Shown piece by piece: positions 11,091-21,295 of a stretch of 64,000 nucleotides of DNA. Location of the stretch: contig NC_092797.1 of NCBI RefSeq assembly GCF_918797505.1, positions 16,195,372 to 16,259,371 of the forward strand, written 5' to 3'. Below the pieces are notes generated by a model. It did not search any database, was not told the DNA's origin, and worked only from the letters and a program-made list of their open reading frames with translations. A program made the position numbers and the translations under genes. The stretch comes from Bemisia tabaci (lineage: Eukaryota > Arthropoda > Insecta > Hemiptera > Aleyrodidae). How positions within the stretch are numbered: the first letter of the stretch is position 1; each line of letters starts with the position of its first letter.

Positions 11091-11717
11091 TAGCATTTAG
11101 TATGTGTATGTATAAGCCGCTCTTACGGCGCGCTAGGGCGTTCTCTGCGACGCCTACTCGCCACAGGAATCTGTCATGGTAGAGATCCTCCGGAAGTTGG
11201 TATCTCTCCATCTCCTCACGTATGCCCTCTACCCACCATTTAGTATGTTAGTAGTAATTTTAGTAATATTTAGTATATTAAGCAGTAGCATGGGTGGAGG
11301 GTACCCGGGGTCCGTCCCGCCCCCCTTCCGCATTACGACCCAAAAATGGTCTGTAATGTCTGTAATATGGTCTTTAAACGATATTTTTAGGAATTATACT
11401 TAGAATAAGAATTCCATGAGTCCACGTGAGAATTCCATTAAAGCCTCGAAATGGTAAATCGTAGTTTTTTCTGAATTTCGGCATCGTGACTATGGGCTGA
11501 AATTTATAGAAAAGGCTACCTATGTAGTAACAAGTATTGACGCTGATTTCGTTAATGCTCCCAAGGTCTCAAAGTAAAGGAGTAAATCAGAAGGTTGCCA
11601 TGGGTCTCTGATGGGTGGAACTGTGGAAGGGCAAGAAACTTGGTTTTTGGAAATGGTACTTCTCATGAAATCCCCCCTTTGAAGAAAATATTTTGAATTT
11701 TTTAAGGTCACCATTGG
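11091..11717. other. No recognised feature
   Basis: Mixed composition with no supported gene. TTAGTATATTA-like words recur near 11240-11290. Confidence 0.4.
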
Positions 11718-11857
11718 CCATATCGTCTTTTCTCTGACGTACCTAATGGCGTATCTCAATTCTCAAGTGAGCCCTGTTTTACATATAGACCCATGCTTTC
11801 TGGGGCTCGTGCGGAAATCGAGATACGCCCTAACGTCAGAGGAGCGACGATATGGCT
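11718..11857. mobile_element. Short foldback MITE-like element
   Basis: CCATATCGTCTTTTCTCTGACG is mirrored as CGTCAGAGGAGCGACGATATGG. GGCGTATCTC pairs with GAGATACGCC further in. About 140 bp, non-coding. Confidence 0.7.
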
Positions 11858-12075
11858 ATACTATTTTAGAACCTAAAATTAAGCTGCATTGGAATAAAAA
11901 TCTTACTTTCAGAAAGTTTAAAAAAGCATGGTCTTAAGTATGCTTTCGGAATCATTGTAGACGTTAAACCAACAGTTGTGGCATAATAGAGATTTGTATC
12001 ATATTTCATGATTATATTAGTCAGTCGTCATAATTCGTTGTTACTGCAATTTTGTAAGAGATACACACTCCTGCA

Positions 12076-12328
12076 CTGCCGTGCTTAGGAAGAACGCCGT
12101 ATAAACATTCGAGAGTTGCCAAATTTCCTCCGATAAAATGTTTATTTTTGAGGAATGTTATGAATATTTTTCCTTGACATTTTCAGGAACTTTAGGTGAA
12201 ATTGCGAACAAAATTATCTGAAAAGTTGGAAGGAAAATATTCATGAGTTTACCAGGAAATCCGTGTTTTATCGGTGGAAATTTGGCAACGCCTGAAGGTT
12301 CATACGACGTTTATCCTTAGTACGGCAG
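12076..12328. mobile_element. MITE, family A copy 2, with TSD
   Basis: Starts CTGCCGTGCTTAGGAAGAAC and ends with the matching inverted repeat TTTATCCTTAGTACGGCAG. It is flanked on both sides by TGCA, a 4-bp target-site duplication. Confidence 0.93.
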
Positions 12329-13116
12329 TGCACTCTTATAGAAATCACGTACACGTGTATACATTGCATCATAAAAAGGCTAAAAGCAACAATACCCTAA
12401 TCGGCTTTTGAGAGAACTCAACCCTCTGTCCCTCCTGTCCTTCAAAGAGCAAAAATCTCCTCCCGAGTAACCCCCGAGGGCTCCTCTCACATTCAAAACA
12501 CGCCGAAGCTTTCTCTAGTTAATCGGTAATATTTTTGACTCTAGTCGTGGGAGGGTATCCTGGCCGTTTCGATAAATAAAGGAGTAATATTTCGTTACGA
12601 AGTGGCCGCGGAGTTTTTTCGGGGCCTGGAAGAAAGTGGTCGATTTTTCTGCGTGACGCCCGGCGGCAATTCGTAGAAAGTTCGTGAGTTGAGACTGGAT
12701 GCCCTGCACGATGCGGACAATGTAGTGGCGCTGAAGCTGAGTGCGTGAAATACCAGTGCAGTTTACTCAAAACCGCATGCTACTCGCACACTTTTACGGC
12801 TAAAAAGTTTTACTGGCCAATATTATGAATAGACTACGGAAGAATCTCAATAGTTTAAGCGTTCATGTTGTTACGCCATATGCATCTTTGATGACTCTTT
12901 TACTTTCAGACGTATAAGTTCCTGTTTTAAATTAGTTAATCTAACTTGAAGCACATTAAAATACGTTGTAGGGACACTAAATATCGTAGGAGGGCTGAAG
13001 TCCCTTCAATTAGTCGGTTATGCAACGAGCCTACTTCGAAGTTTGAATAGTGGTATCATTCAGTTTCAAGTTCAAAAAACCAATCTTTGCTCCAGTGCTC
13101 TAATCTCTATTTGCAG
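12329..13116. other. No clear gene; possible short exon remnant
   Basis: A plus-strand segment at 12677-12748 after CAATTCGTAG reads KVRELRLDALHDADNVVALK and then stops. It is suggestive of coding sequence, but the acceptor is poor and neighbouring frames are broken. Nothing else is recognised. Confidence 0.2.
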
Positions 13117-13226
13117 CGTTCCTGGTGAAAGGGTCGTCGTTAGGAAGATCGTTAGGAAGACAAATTGACAGGAACAAATCAATGACCCACGTGCTAATAT
13201 TTCATCTAACTGTTTCTCTGGGATAG
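13117..13226 (+). CDS. Candidate terminal exon (uncertain)
   Basis: A good acceptor (CTAATCTCTATTTGCAG) opens a 35-codon frame ending in TAG. The peptide begins FLVKGSSLGRSLGRQIDRNK. There is no poly-A signal or upstream partner in sight. A frame of this length is not significant on its own. Confidence 0.25.
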
Positions 13227-13730
13227 TTTACAAAATTTCAAAAGTAAAGATTCACTTTGTAAGTGCCATCATTCCTTGATACAAAATATTAGGGCCCTTT
13301 CAAGGATCCGGATGATTTTTTTTATTGATCTTTGTGTTGATTCACTCGTTATTTCCCTCTCTCAACATTCCTCGAAAGATTATGTCTCGCGATAATGCTC
13401 CTCCTCTTCGAAACTTACCGCTTCCTTTTCTAGCCTTGCGTTAAAGTCTCCGTGGCTATTGATCAACGCCCGTAATGAAGGTTAATGAAAGGTAAAGAAA
13501 ACTTTCAACAATTACTCACTGAAACTAGTGAAAGCGAAAATGTACCTGCAATTTAAGATACCATTTCTTATCAACCTCCTCCTCCCTCCCTCCCTCCCCC
13601 CCCCGTACTCATGTTGAGTTTTAGTTTGAGCCAAATTTTCTTGTCTCTCTTTTCGCCAAATTTTTTCCAACTCAATTTTGTACGGTGTTATCAAAATCTC
13701 AAACCATAATTTGAATCCCCTCTTCATGAC
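13227..13730. other. No recognised feature
   Basis: AT-rich sequence with a polypyrimidine stretch (CCTCCTCCCTCCCTCC) at 13579-13602. Confidence 0.5.
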
Positions 13731-14030
13731 CAGGGTGTCTACAAGACCAGAATTTCCGGAAAGTCCGGAAATAGTACTGCTTTTTTAAGGGGGGTCCGGA
13801 AGCACTGAAAAATGTGGAATTTGGCAAGAGGCCCGGATTTTTTTCGGTCGTTTTTGTCTCAATTTGAGCAAGATATTCAAATTTGTGAAATTTTTCGAAT
13901 TTTGTCAAACGGAGGTACTGAAAAAGTACTGAATTTTTCTGTTGAAGAGGTACTGTATTTTTTGGGAATGTACTGAAAAAGCACCTTAAAAGTCCTGATT
14001 TTTGGCCAGCCTGTTTTAGTAGACACCCTG
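13731..14030. mobile_element. MITE, family D copy 1, with TSD
   Basis: Ends CAGGGTGTCTACAAG and GTAGACACCCTG are inverted repeats. The interior holds repeated TCCGGAAATAGTACTG and AGTACTGAATTTTTC words. Both sides are flanked by ATGAC, a 5-bp target duplication. Confidence 0.9.
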
Positions 14031-14965
14031 ATGACGCAAAAATATACTTTAATTTACATGTTTTCCCCTTTTCTTGAGAACTAGACGTTTTGCACAATGT
14101 GTGAGGGATTTATGTTTTTTTTCCCATGCCACACACTCACGAACTATGTAACTAAGTATGCGGGCACAGCGTAATGACAATTGATGACATTCAAACCACT
14201 GTGGACTCACATGAATCAACCATCGGTCAGTCTATGTATGTATATAGGTTAGCAAGTCACCGGAAGTTCTGATTGATTCGTTTTTCATGAGATCCTCGCA
14301 GAAGTCTCCTCTCCGTGTCCCGTTTAGGGTCTCCGTTACAAGTGGATCATAACTGGTCGCTTTCAGATGATGTTGCACGGCAAAGGGGGGGGGGGGAGGT
14401 CTATTTAATATAAGTTAGTCGTACCATCGTGGGATCATTCATCACGACATCTCCTCGCTCTGTTCAGAAAAAAAAACGAAGTTTCATTTTTTCTTGAGCC
14501 TCGGACGGCCTAAAGACATATCCACTGTAGGGCTCATCTCAAAACTTTAATGATACTTTACATCATGTTGCTGGTCGAGTAACAGTTTCTGCTAGAACGC
14601 GTTTGCACTTCAATCCCTCCGTGTATTATCACGCGATTGCATCCAGATCTAATAAAAAAGCAGATCGCAGAAAATCGCCATGGCCGACTTTTAGGCGCAT
14701 TTGGCGCGTTGGCGCCTGTGAGTTTCGAACATTGAAGACTCAGTATTTTCAAGTCTAGTGTGTCTTACAAGATTGATCAATCTTGGATCAATAGACCCAA
14801 AAATTCTTCAATTTTTGGTAGATGTAAATTTAAAAATGCTTACACGCGTGAAGATTAGAATTGACCCTTTTTTTCAATTTGTTTGCGTATAGGTCCCTAA
14901 TACTGTTAGGTATATATTCAATAAGATTTTTCTCAAGCATAATATAGATTATTTTCTGATTTCAG
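14031..14965. other. No recognised feature
   Basis: AT-rich, with a G tract (GGGGGGGGGGGG) near 14385. No supported open frame or repeat family. Confidence 0.5.
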
Positions 14966-14995
14966 GAAGAAACTGAAGAGGTCAAAGACGCTTTG
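14966..14995 (+). CDS. Candidate 30-nt microexon
   Basis: The acceptor TATTTTCTGATTTCAG and donor GTAAGTCCTG, both close to consensus, enclose exactly ten sense codons read as EETEEVKDAL. The length is a multiple of three, so it could be a cassette that preserves frame. The peptide is acidic and helix-prone. No flanking exon of the same gene was identified. Confidence 0.35.
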
Positions 14996-16421
14996 GTAAG
15001 TCCTGTTTTATTCTCTTGATTTTACTTTCCACGAGGTTTACGTCACCTCGTCAACTTGTCACGGATCCCGAATAGCGCACAGTGGGAGAGATGTTGACCT
15101 GATGGGAAGTAAATACAGTTAGGACTCGTCGAAAACTCGACCTCTGACTCGAAAATTTGAGACCCGACATTACTCTGACCAGTTCGTTTCAGGAAATTTG
15201 TAAAGAGTGCAGCCCAGAAAAATGAACAAATAGATGAGTAAACGGAGAATAAACCCCTGAAAGACGAAAGTAAACCAGCCTCTCAAAATTCCATTTTACT
15301 AAAACGAAGACAACCCCGTTTGTTGAATGTTTAATCCAGTTTATTGTGTAATGAAATCTATATTCAATTGCATATTTAAATTTAAATCAATCAAATATCC
15401 AAATTTGGAGTATTTTGAACTTATAATCTCCTTACATCATTTGAGAAGAGCCTCATCAACATATTGCGCTAAAATAAAGTCATATCTTTCTTCGTGTACC
15501 ACTTCCTTCATTCATGATTTCAGTGGATTTAAACGTGGCAGTCATTCTAGGTCTGTACGTAAAATGCAATGAACACTTTTAATGTGCATCGCACAGGATG
15601 CTAAACATCACTTATTCCCTTAAAAAATCAAATACTTTAGTATTATTTTTAGTTACGATCAACTTTGTCCAAGACCTTTTGTATACGTGGAAAGTGCTAT
15701 CTTTAATCCTTGAGCTATTTCAGTAGAACCTCAAATTTGTAAACTTCCTAAATCGAGTCCGAGTCCACTGTGAGGAGCATCATCCTAAATTTGAGTCAGC
15801 AACCTGATCGGTGATCTGGTCTGATCAACTCAATTTGAATACAGCCGGAGAAAGAATTCCCGAGCCGTGGACCGGGGGGTGAGGGGGGAGGGTGTGACTC
15901 AGTGCGATCGACGCGTAACAGTCGGGTTGACCGTTAGTTACATTTGAGCCGATTTCTTTTTGTGATCTAACCGAATGCGGTCATTTCGGATTATGATCGA
16001 AACGGACCGGTGTCCCTTCGGAGCGACTCAGACCCGGACTTTCCGATACTGTTGCTTCATCGATTGTGATCGTTGGAGTCCGTTGATACTCTTAAGTAAG
16101 AAAGTAAGAAATGACGTAAATGACCAGCACCGATCGAAGTTAGGAAACTCGAAGGATCAGGTGGCAGGATTCTCTCCCGGTTTCTTGCAAGTAGAATCAG
16201 CGTCCATTGAAGCGGGGGACTACGGGACGATATTGTATCGTGGATTTTTTAAGCCAGTTTGAAAGTGTTCACCACGCACTGTACATATGAGGCTCTTACT
16301 GACTTCGGTGAATCAATCGAGCTTTCTGCCATGAAATTCGAAGAAAGCACTATTACAATGACACCTTGCAATCCGTACAAACAGAGCTCAGGAAAAATAC
16401 TATTACTGACTCTGACTTTTC
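14996..16421. other. No supported gene
   Basis: Several frames are open at 15940-16260 but they compete, and none has a domain. A G-rich run (GGGGGGTGAGGGGGGAGGG) lies near 15873. No repeat family is recognised until the TTAA-flanked foldback element. Confidence 0.4.
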
Positions 16422-16868
16422 TTAAGATGATTCGACGGTTGCCATTTTTTGTGTCAGAGCGACGTGCGATATATCGCATCAATTTGTTCCATAATTTCAG
16501 CTACTTGACATTTTTTCGAATTTTGAGATCGCACTTCTGTTTTCATGAGACTAAAGAATTCATGTTCCAAATTTGACAAATAAATTTAATGTAAAAAAGG
16601 TAGGGTTATTTTAGAGGAAAAATATCGCATTACATATTGATATCGAAACTGCACTCGAATGCGATATTTTTCATCTGAAAAGACCCTGCCTTTAAAACGT
16701 TGAATTTATTTGTCAAATTTGGTACATGATTGCTTTAGTCTCATGACAACAGAAGTGCGATCTCAAAATTAAGAAAAAACGACAAGTAGTTGAAATTATG
16801 GAATGAATTGATGCGATATATCGCACGTCGCTCTAACACAAAAAATGGCAACCGTCGAATCACCTTAA
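16422..16868. mobile_element. Foldback element with TTAA duplications
   Basis: Two arms of about 200 bp are mirrored: GATGATTCGACGGTTGCCAT at the left, ATGGCAACCGTCGAATCACC at the right. A GATATATCGCA motif and an AAATTTGACAAATAAATTT motif occur in both arms. TTAA sits directly outside each end, the target duplication made by piggyBac- or Kolobok-type transposases. A 105-codon open frame covering the left arm is incidental. Confidence 0.88.
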
Positions 16869-17019
16869 ATTCGACTGATCCTAACCTAACCTAACCGACC
16901 GCTAGGGTCTGGACCGAGCTTTATCCTCGCGACACAAACTATAACACTTGACTCAAGCTGCTAAATGGAAGCTTAACTAGAATTGCTAGAACACTCCCAA
17001 TGAGGAAACCAAGTCGGCT

Positions 17020-17460
17020 CAAAAATTTTAGGAGAAACCGCAGGCCGACTCGCGCGTCCGGCGGCCAATTGACCGAAGGTCAAGCGGCGTGGCGGCAGAG
17101 GGTTCTCGGCGGGCGATTAATTTCGACAATTACACGATTTAGTAGCTCCGCGGCGCTTGCATAATCAACAAGTCCCCGAGCCGGGAGCGCCACGAAAATT
17201 CATAATTTATGCACTTCTGGGAGGAAGCGCAAGCACACCCCGCGACCCGGGGCGTAACGGGTGCCACCGGTGTGACAGCGCCACCGTGCCGCTACTTTCA
17301 TTTTTATGAATGAAAGCGTACGTCCGAGCCGTGCGGACCGCGAGCCAATCTGACGCTCGCGCCGGGTTTTTTGTTTTCATTCATGGTTAGCGCCGCCCGG
17401 ATCCGGCGAGCCGCAACCCGGATCTCTCCGCGCATGCGCATGCGCATTTGTGTACCGAGT
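17020..17460. promoter_or_regulatory. CpG-rich block with NRF1-like site
   Basis: GC- and CpG-rich sequence without a long open frame. Near 17432-17449 it contains CGCGCATGCGCATGCGCA, overlapping copies of GCGCATGCGC, the palindromic NRF1 (Ewg) binding site. Homeodomain-like words (GATTAATT, CATAATTTATG) lie in the same block. It may be a promoter or enhancer; no transcript start is proven. Confidence 0.4.
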
Positions 17461-17472
17461 CGTACTTGTACT

Positions 17473-17987
17473 TGTCCGCGCTAAGTAAGAACGCCGCACG
17501 CGCCATTAGGCGTTGTCAAATTTCCTTCGGCAAATCATGAATTTGCAGGAACATTTGTGAATATAGTTTGTAATTTGATCTAAAAGCAGGGTATCTACAA
17601 GTCCGGAAATAGTACTGATTTATTATGGACGGTCCAGAAGTACTGAAGAAGTGCGGAAATTCTGCAAAAAGGTCCGGAATTTCTTTTAATTTTTTGTCAT
17701 TTTTGTCGCAATTTCAAAGTTTTGAAATTTTTCCAATTTCGTCAAATGGAGGTACTGAAAATGTACAGAATTTTTCTGTTGGAGGATATACTGAATTTCT
17801 TGAGAATATACTGAAAAATTACTTATTTTTGACCAGCCTGTGTTTGTAGACACCCTGAATTTGATCTGAATAATTTGCGAATTTCGAGGACAAATATTCG
17901 TAACTTTCGTCAATAATAAATATTTTCCAAGAAGAAATTTGGCAACACTCGAATGCTTTTACAGCGTTTTTACTTAGCTGTGCTCGT
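17473..17987. mobile_element. MITE, family A copy 3, split by a family D element
   Basis: The left end (GTCCGCGCTAAGTAAGAACGCCG, then GGCGTTGTCAAATTTCC) and right end (GAAATTTGGCAACACTCGAATG to GCGTTTTTACTTAGC) match family A. The middle is occupied by a complete family D element. Confidence 0.85.
17587..17857. mobile_element. MITE, family D copy 2, nested
   Basis: CAGGGTATCTACAAGTCCGG to GTAGACACCCTG, 271 bp, the same length as the copy at 59639. It lies inside a family A element and so is the younger insertion. AATTTGATCT occurs on both sides of the insert. Confidence 0.9.
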
Positions 17988-18284
17988 CTGTCGCCGCGTA
18001 GTAGTGGCCATCGTTTGCAGACCGTGCACTCGAAAAAATTGGCGAGGAATTACAAGATGGAGGCGCCGGTTTTGCTTCGGACGCCATCTGGCCGTTGTGA
18101 CGTCACTAAGGCCAAATGGCGAAGAAAGTCTTTAAATAGGGACTTTTCAAGTGTGGGAATTTGATTAATTTCATTTGAATTGGAAAATATTGAGAAAGCT
18201 ACGTAAGAAGATTTCTTCGGTCTTTTATTTGAACGATTATTAGGAATATTACGGCAGAATACTCTAAATTGCTGAAACATGGGG
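17988..18284. other. Short interval with CRE-like and GCCATCT-type words
   Basis: At 18055-18125 the sequence has AAGATGGAGGCG, CGCCATCTGG, TGACGTCA and CCAAATGGCG close together. These resemble YY1/Pho and CREB sites and could be a small promoter, but nothing else supports this. Confidence 0.25.
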
Positions 18285-18495
18285 GAAAAAGCACGGGTTT
18301 GTTGGATGATATAGAAATTTCCAATAAATTGTGCGGTCTCCAATCACTTGTAGTGGTATCCCAATAAATTAGGTTACCAACCCAAATGTCGCGGTACTAC
18401 CACAATTAATCGGAAATGTCCAAATCATCCAACAAATCGAGGTAGTAACTTAATTTTAGGGGCTAACCGCCTACAATTTTTTTTCGGTGAACACA
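18285..18495. mobile_element. MITE-like, family H copy 3
   Basis: Mirrored blocks TTTGTTGGATGATATAGAAA and CAAATCATCCAACAAA enclose TTTCCAATAAATTG / CAATTAATCGGAAATG. Ends carry GGGGGAAAAAGCACGG and TTTTTTTTCGGTG. Outer limits are approximate. Confidence 0.6.
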
Positions 18496-18902
18496 TTTTT
18501 AAAGCAGGTAATACCGCCTTGTGGCATTACAATGCAGTTTTTTTTTATTTTATTTTAGATATTTTCTTCAATTTCTCATGTTCTGATCCCGAGGAGTGGA
18601 AATTCAAATTTTTATGGCGGGTTCAAGTGTTGCTAAGATTTTGCATCGTGAATTGTAAAAGAACCTAAATGCCTTTTCAGTAATTTTAATTTTTATTTGG
18701 AAAAAGCTCAACACATTTTGGATTTATTTTCATGAGAAGAATTTATAATGAGGCGACCGTAAATGGTGAGGAACACTCGCGCAACCGTAGAGACATTTGA
18801 TAATGCGTACCTGAACCGTAGTTCAGTTTCTGCAACCGGACTTTTCAGCACCGGAACTTCGATCCGGTCATTTTATATGAAGTTTTTTTCCCCCCTTGTA
18901 TA

Positions 18903-19056
18903 AGGTCTAGATACTTACTCAAATTTCCATCAATTTCCGATCAAATGGTGACTGGTGAGCACCATCTATCATCAAACTTTTGCTGCCTGCATTTGACCGC
19001 CATTTTTGTCATCATTTTAATCGGAAATTGACGGAAATTTGAGCGTGTATCCAGGC
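18903..19056. mobile_element. MITE-like, family J copy 1
   Basis: CTCAAATTTCCATCAATTTCC and GGAAATTGACGGAAATTTGAG are mirrored near the ends. GATCAAATGGTGACTGGTG is shared with the copy at 43696. The outer ends read GGTCTAGATAC and GTATCCAGGC. Confidence 0.75.
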
Positions 19057-19217
19057 TTAAAGCCACCACCGCGGGGAAGCCAATTGCTGTCCCTTTTCGA
19101 AACATATGGCAATGATGCAAATGGCTAGTATTCGCAGTACGTGGCTGAGATACATATGAGGAAGCTTATTAGAAGCAAGCGGCGTCGCAGTATCTTCGCG
19201 TTTTGTCTCGTGAATAT

Positions 19218-19383
19218 CAGTACCGTATCGTGATTCGATGAATCGATTGATCTGCCTAAACCTATGAAAAAGAATCGATCATCATAGAGATCGCAACGAA
19301 TACATTAACAATCGATTCTTTCCCATAACTTCAAATGGGGGAAATATCGATAATCAATAACGATGACTCATGCTTCACCACTG
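19218..19383. mobile_element. hAT-type MITE, family C copy 2
   Basis: A diverged family C copy: ATCGATT blocks and CCTAAACCTATG on the left, CATAACTTCAAATGG and the CACCACTG end on the right. Unusually, its flanks repeat about 20 bp imperfectly (GCGTTTTGTCTCGTGAATAT and GCGTTTTGTCTTGTGGATAC). Confidence 0.75.
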
Positions 19384-19487
19384 GCGTTTTGTCTTGTGGA
19401 TACCCATAAAGGATACCCGTCCTCGGTCAGTGTGTACATATATTGATTGGAAGCCATTCGAAATCGGGATATCGAAAAGGATCGCCG

Positions 19488-19720
19488 CACAGTGCAACGA
19501 GTCAATTAGAGAGGTCGGGTGTGAAAATTTTGACTAAAACTGCAAATTTTGATGTTTATTTCGTTACATTTTCAATTTCAACGGGTGCAAATGCCAGGGA
19601 GTTTCACGAGAAAACTAATGGAACCACTTTTAGAACCTCAAAGTTTTGTATGGACGGAGTTATAAGCGTTTAAAGTTTCCAAATTTTGTCCGACTTCTCC
19701 TATTGACTCGATCCACTGTG
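19488..19720. mobile_element. MITE, family E copy 2, with TSD
   Basis: Exactly 233 bp from CACAGTGCAACGAGTCAATT to TTGACTCGATCCACTGTG. It is flanked by CGCCG on both sides, a perfect GC-rich 5-bp target duplication. No coding capacity. Confidence 0.95.
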
Positions 19721-19884
19721 CGCCGGCGGAGACGCAGGAATCGTGAAATTTATCGAGACGAGTCTCTGTTGGTCGATTGAAACCGATAGCCTTTCGATCA
19801 GTCAACCGTCCATAAGTGATTGACTATCGATTTATTTCCTCGATTTCTACGATCGATCGCGCTTCTGCCCGTAGTGGTCATCAC

Positions 19885-20043
19885 CAGTAGCAAGGCGTGA
19901 ATGATCGATTATCGATATTTCCCCATTTGAAGCTATGGTAAAAAATCGATTATTAAGGCGTTCGTTGCGAACACCCTGTTCATCGATCCTTTTCCATCAG
20001 TTGAAATGGCAGATAAATCCATATATCACGAAGCACGCCACTG
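19885..20043. mobile_element. hAT-type MITE, family C copy 3
   Basis: CAGTAGCAAGGCGTGAATGA to GAAGCACGCCACTG. It has the family C interior: GATATTTCCCCATTTGAAGC, AATCGATTATTAAGGCGTTC and the CGTTGCGAACACC centre. No clean target duplication remains. Confidence 0.85.
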
Positions 20044-20237
20044 GTTATAGCTTATTGGGCCAAATCAGGAAGCTGTGGAAATGATCATCTTCTCGTGGAA
20101 AGTTCATTTCCTCAAATGTTAAGCATTATGAATTTAAGTATGATCCGTCAGTTTTTGCCGGCCTAGTTCCCAGGCGGATTGGAAGTCGGATGTCCGTTTT
20201 GGGGAAAAAATGGTTACGATATGAGTGTAAATTTCAG

Positions 20238-20341
20238 GATTCCCATCAGCATATTTTATTTCTGTGCACGGAAGAAGTATGGGAAGCTGTTCGATCGAGT
20301 ATTATTTTGTATCGTTTTTTGATCGGATATGGGGCATGTGG
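20238..20341 (+). CDS. Candidate internal exon
   Basis: After an acceptor (GAGTGTAAATTTCAG) an open frame of 34 codons plus two bases runs to the donor GTAAGAATTT. The peptide reads DSHQHILFLCTEEVWEAVRS and continues SIILYRFLIGYGAC. It looks like conserved protein, with a hydrophobic C-terminal half. I do not recognise the family and see no neighbouring exon in a matching phase. Confidence 0.35.
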
Positions 20342-20367
20342 GTAAGAATTTAAATTTTAATTAACTT

Positions 20368-20447
20368 ACATGATATGTAAATGATATGTACATCAATGTA
20401 TACATGATATGTACATCAATGTACATGATATTACATGTAAAATAACA
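20368..20447. repeat. ACATGATATGTACATCAATGT tandem repeat
   Basis: Short imperfect repeats of ACATGATATGTA and ATCAATGTA, self-complementary around TGTACA. Confidence 0.7.
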
Positions 20448-20771
20448 TGATGCATATTTATTTGACAAGTCTAAACCGGAAACATAGCGTACCATATTAC
20501 CTACAAAAGCTTTCTCTAAAAATGACGATTTTAAAACTGCAAGCTTCAAACCACCGCGCCGCCACACCTCTGATTTAGTCCGACTTTTAGGGGAAAATAA
20601 TGTTAGTGGCTCCTGGATTCTACATGAGATCCTCCGGGAATCTATTAATAGTAACCTGTACTCGATTTTTGTCAGTGTCAATCATGCAGCTAGCTCCGTT
20701 AATAACTAGTCGCCTGATGAGCTCTGTGTAAGGAATCTAGCACTGGCTCCCAAATTGCCTGAGGATGATAT

Positions 20772-20899
20772 GGACTTCATTTTGCAATCTGACTTATTCG
20801 AAAAAGTACTCAGCTGCATATAAAAACAAATGGCACTTAGGTTGTTTCGAAAGTGACCAGGAAATTGTAGCTCCTAATCGCAAATTGTAGTCCACATGT
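20772..20899. mobile_element. MITE-like, family Y copy 1
   Basis: Starts GGACTTCATTTTGCAATC and ends GCAAATTGTAGTCC, with GAAATTGTAGCTCC inside. It matches the elements at 28836 and 39848. A protein-like frame crossing its left end is therefore not accepted as an exon. Confidence 0.6.
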
Positions 20900-21067
20900 A
20901 ATTAGAAATTTAAAAACCACCAACATTCTTTATCCATCTCACATCCATTCAAATTCATATGTTGGAATACGTTTTACTATAGGTAGCGTTGTAAACTCTC
21001 CTATTGTTTGCGTGTGAATAAATTTGTAAATTCAATACATATCTCATGATAAGATTCAAGTATCAAA

Positions 21068-21295
21068 CACTGGAAAAAAACACATTGGATCTAGAGTCCA
21101 GACTCTTGAAAACATTGACAAGAAAAAATACTCTCGATTCAATCAGATTTAAGCGTAAATCAAAACGAAATCCGCTTAAATTAAGAGGCTTGGTGCTTGA
21201 TTTAAGCTAGATTCTGATTGAATCAAGAGTACTTTTTCTTGTCGATGTTTTCAAGAGTCTGGACTCGAGATACAATGTGTTTTTTTTTCCCAGTG
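21068..21295. mobile_element. MITE, family B copy 3
   Basis: CACTGGAAAAAAACACATTGG to CAATGTGTTTTTTTTTCCCAGTG, with the inner GATCTAGAGTCCAGACTC and ATTCAATCAGA blocks mirrored. 228 bp. Confidence 0.93.

Noticed and set aside
16259..16576. A 105-codon plus frame and 77-codon minus frame as genes
   Set aside because: They overlap on opposite strands, and most of each lies in the left arm of the TTAA-flanked foldback element.
20710..20823. A protein-like 37-codon frame containing LAPKLPEDDMDFILQSDLFE
   Set aside because: Its right half overlaps the inverted-repeat end of a family Y element whose relatives lie at 28836 and 39848, so the resemblance to coding sequence is accidental or derived from the transposon.
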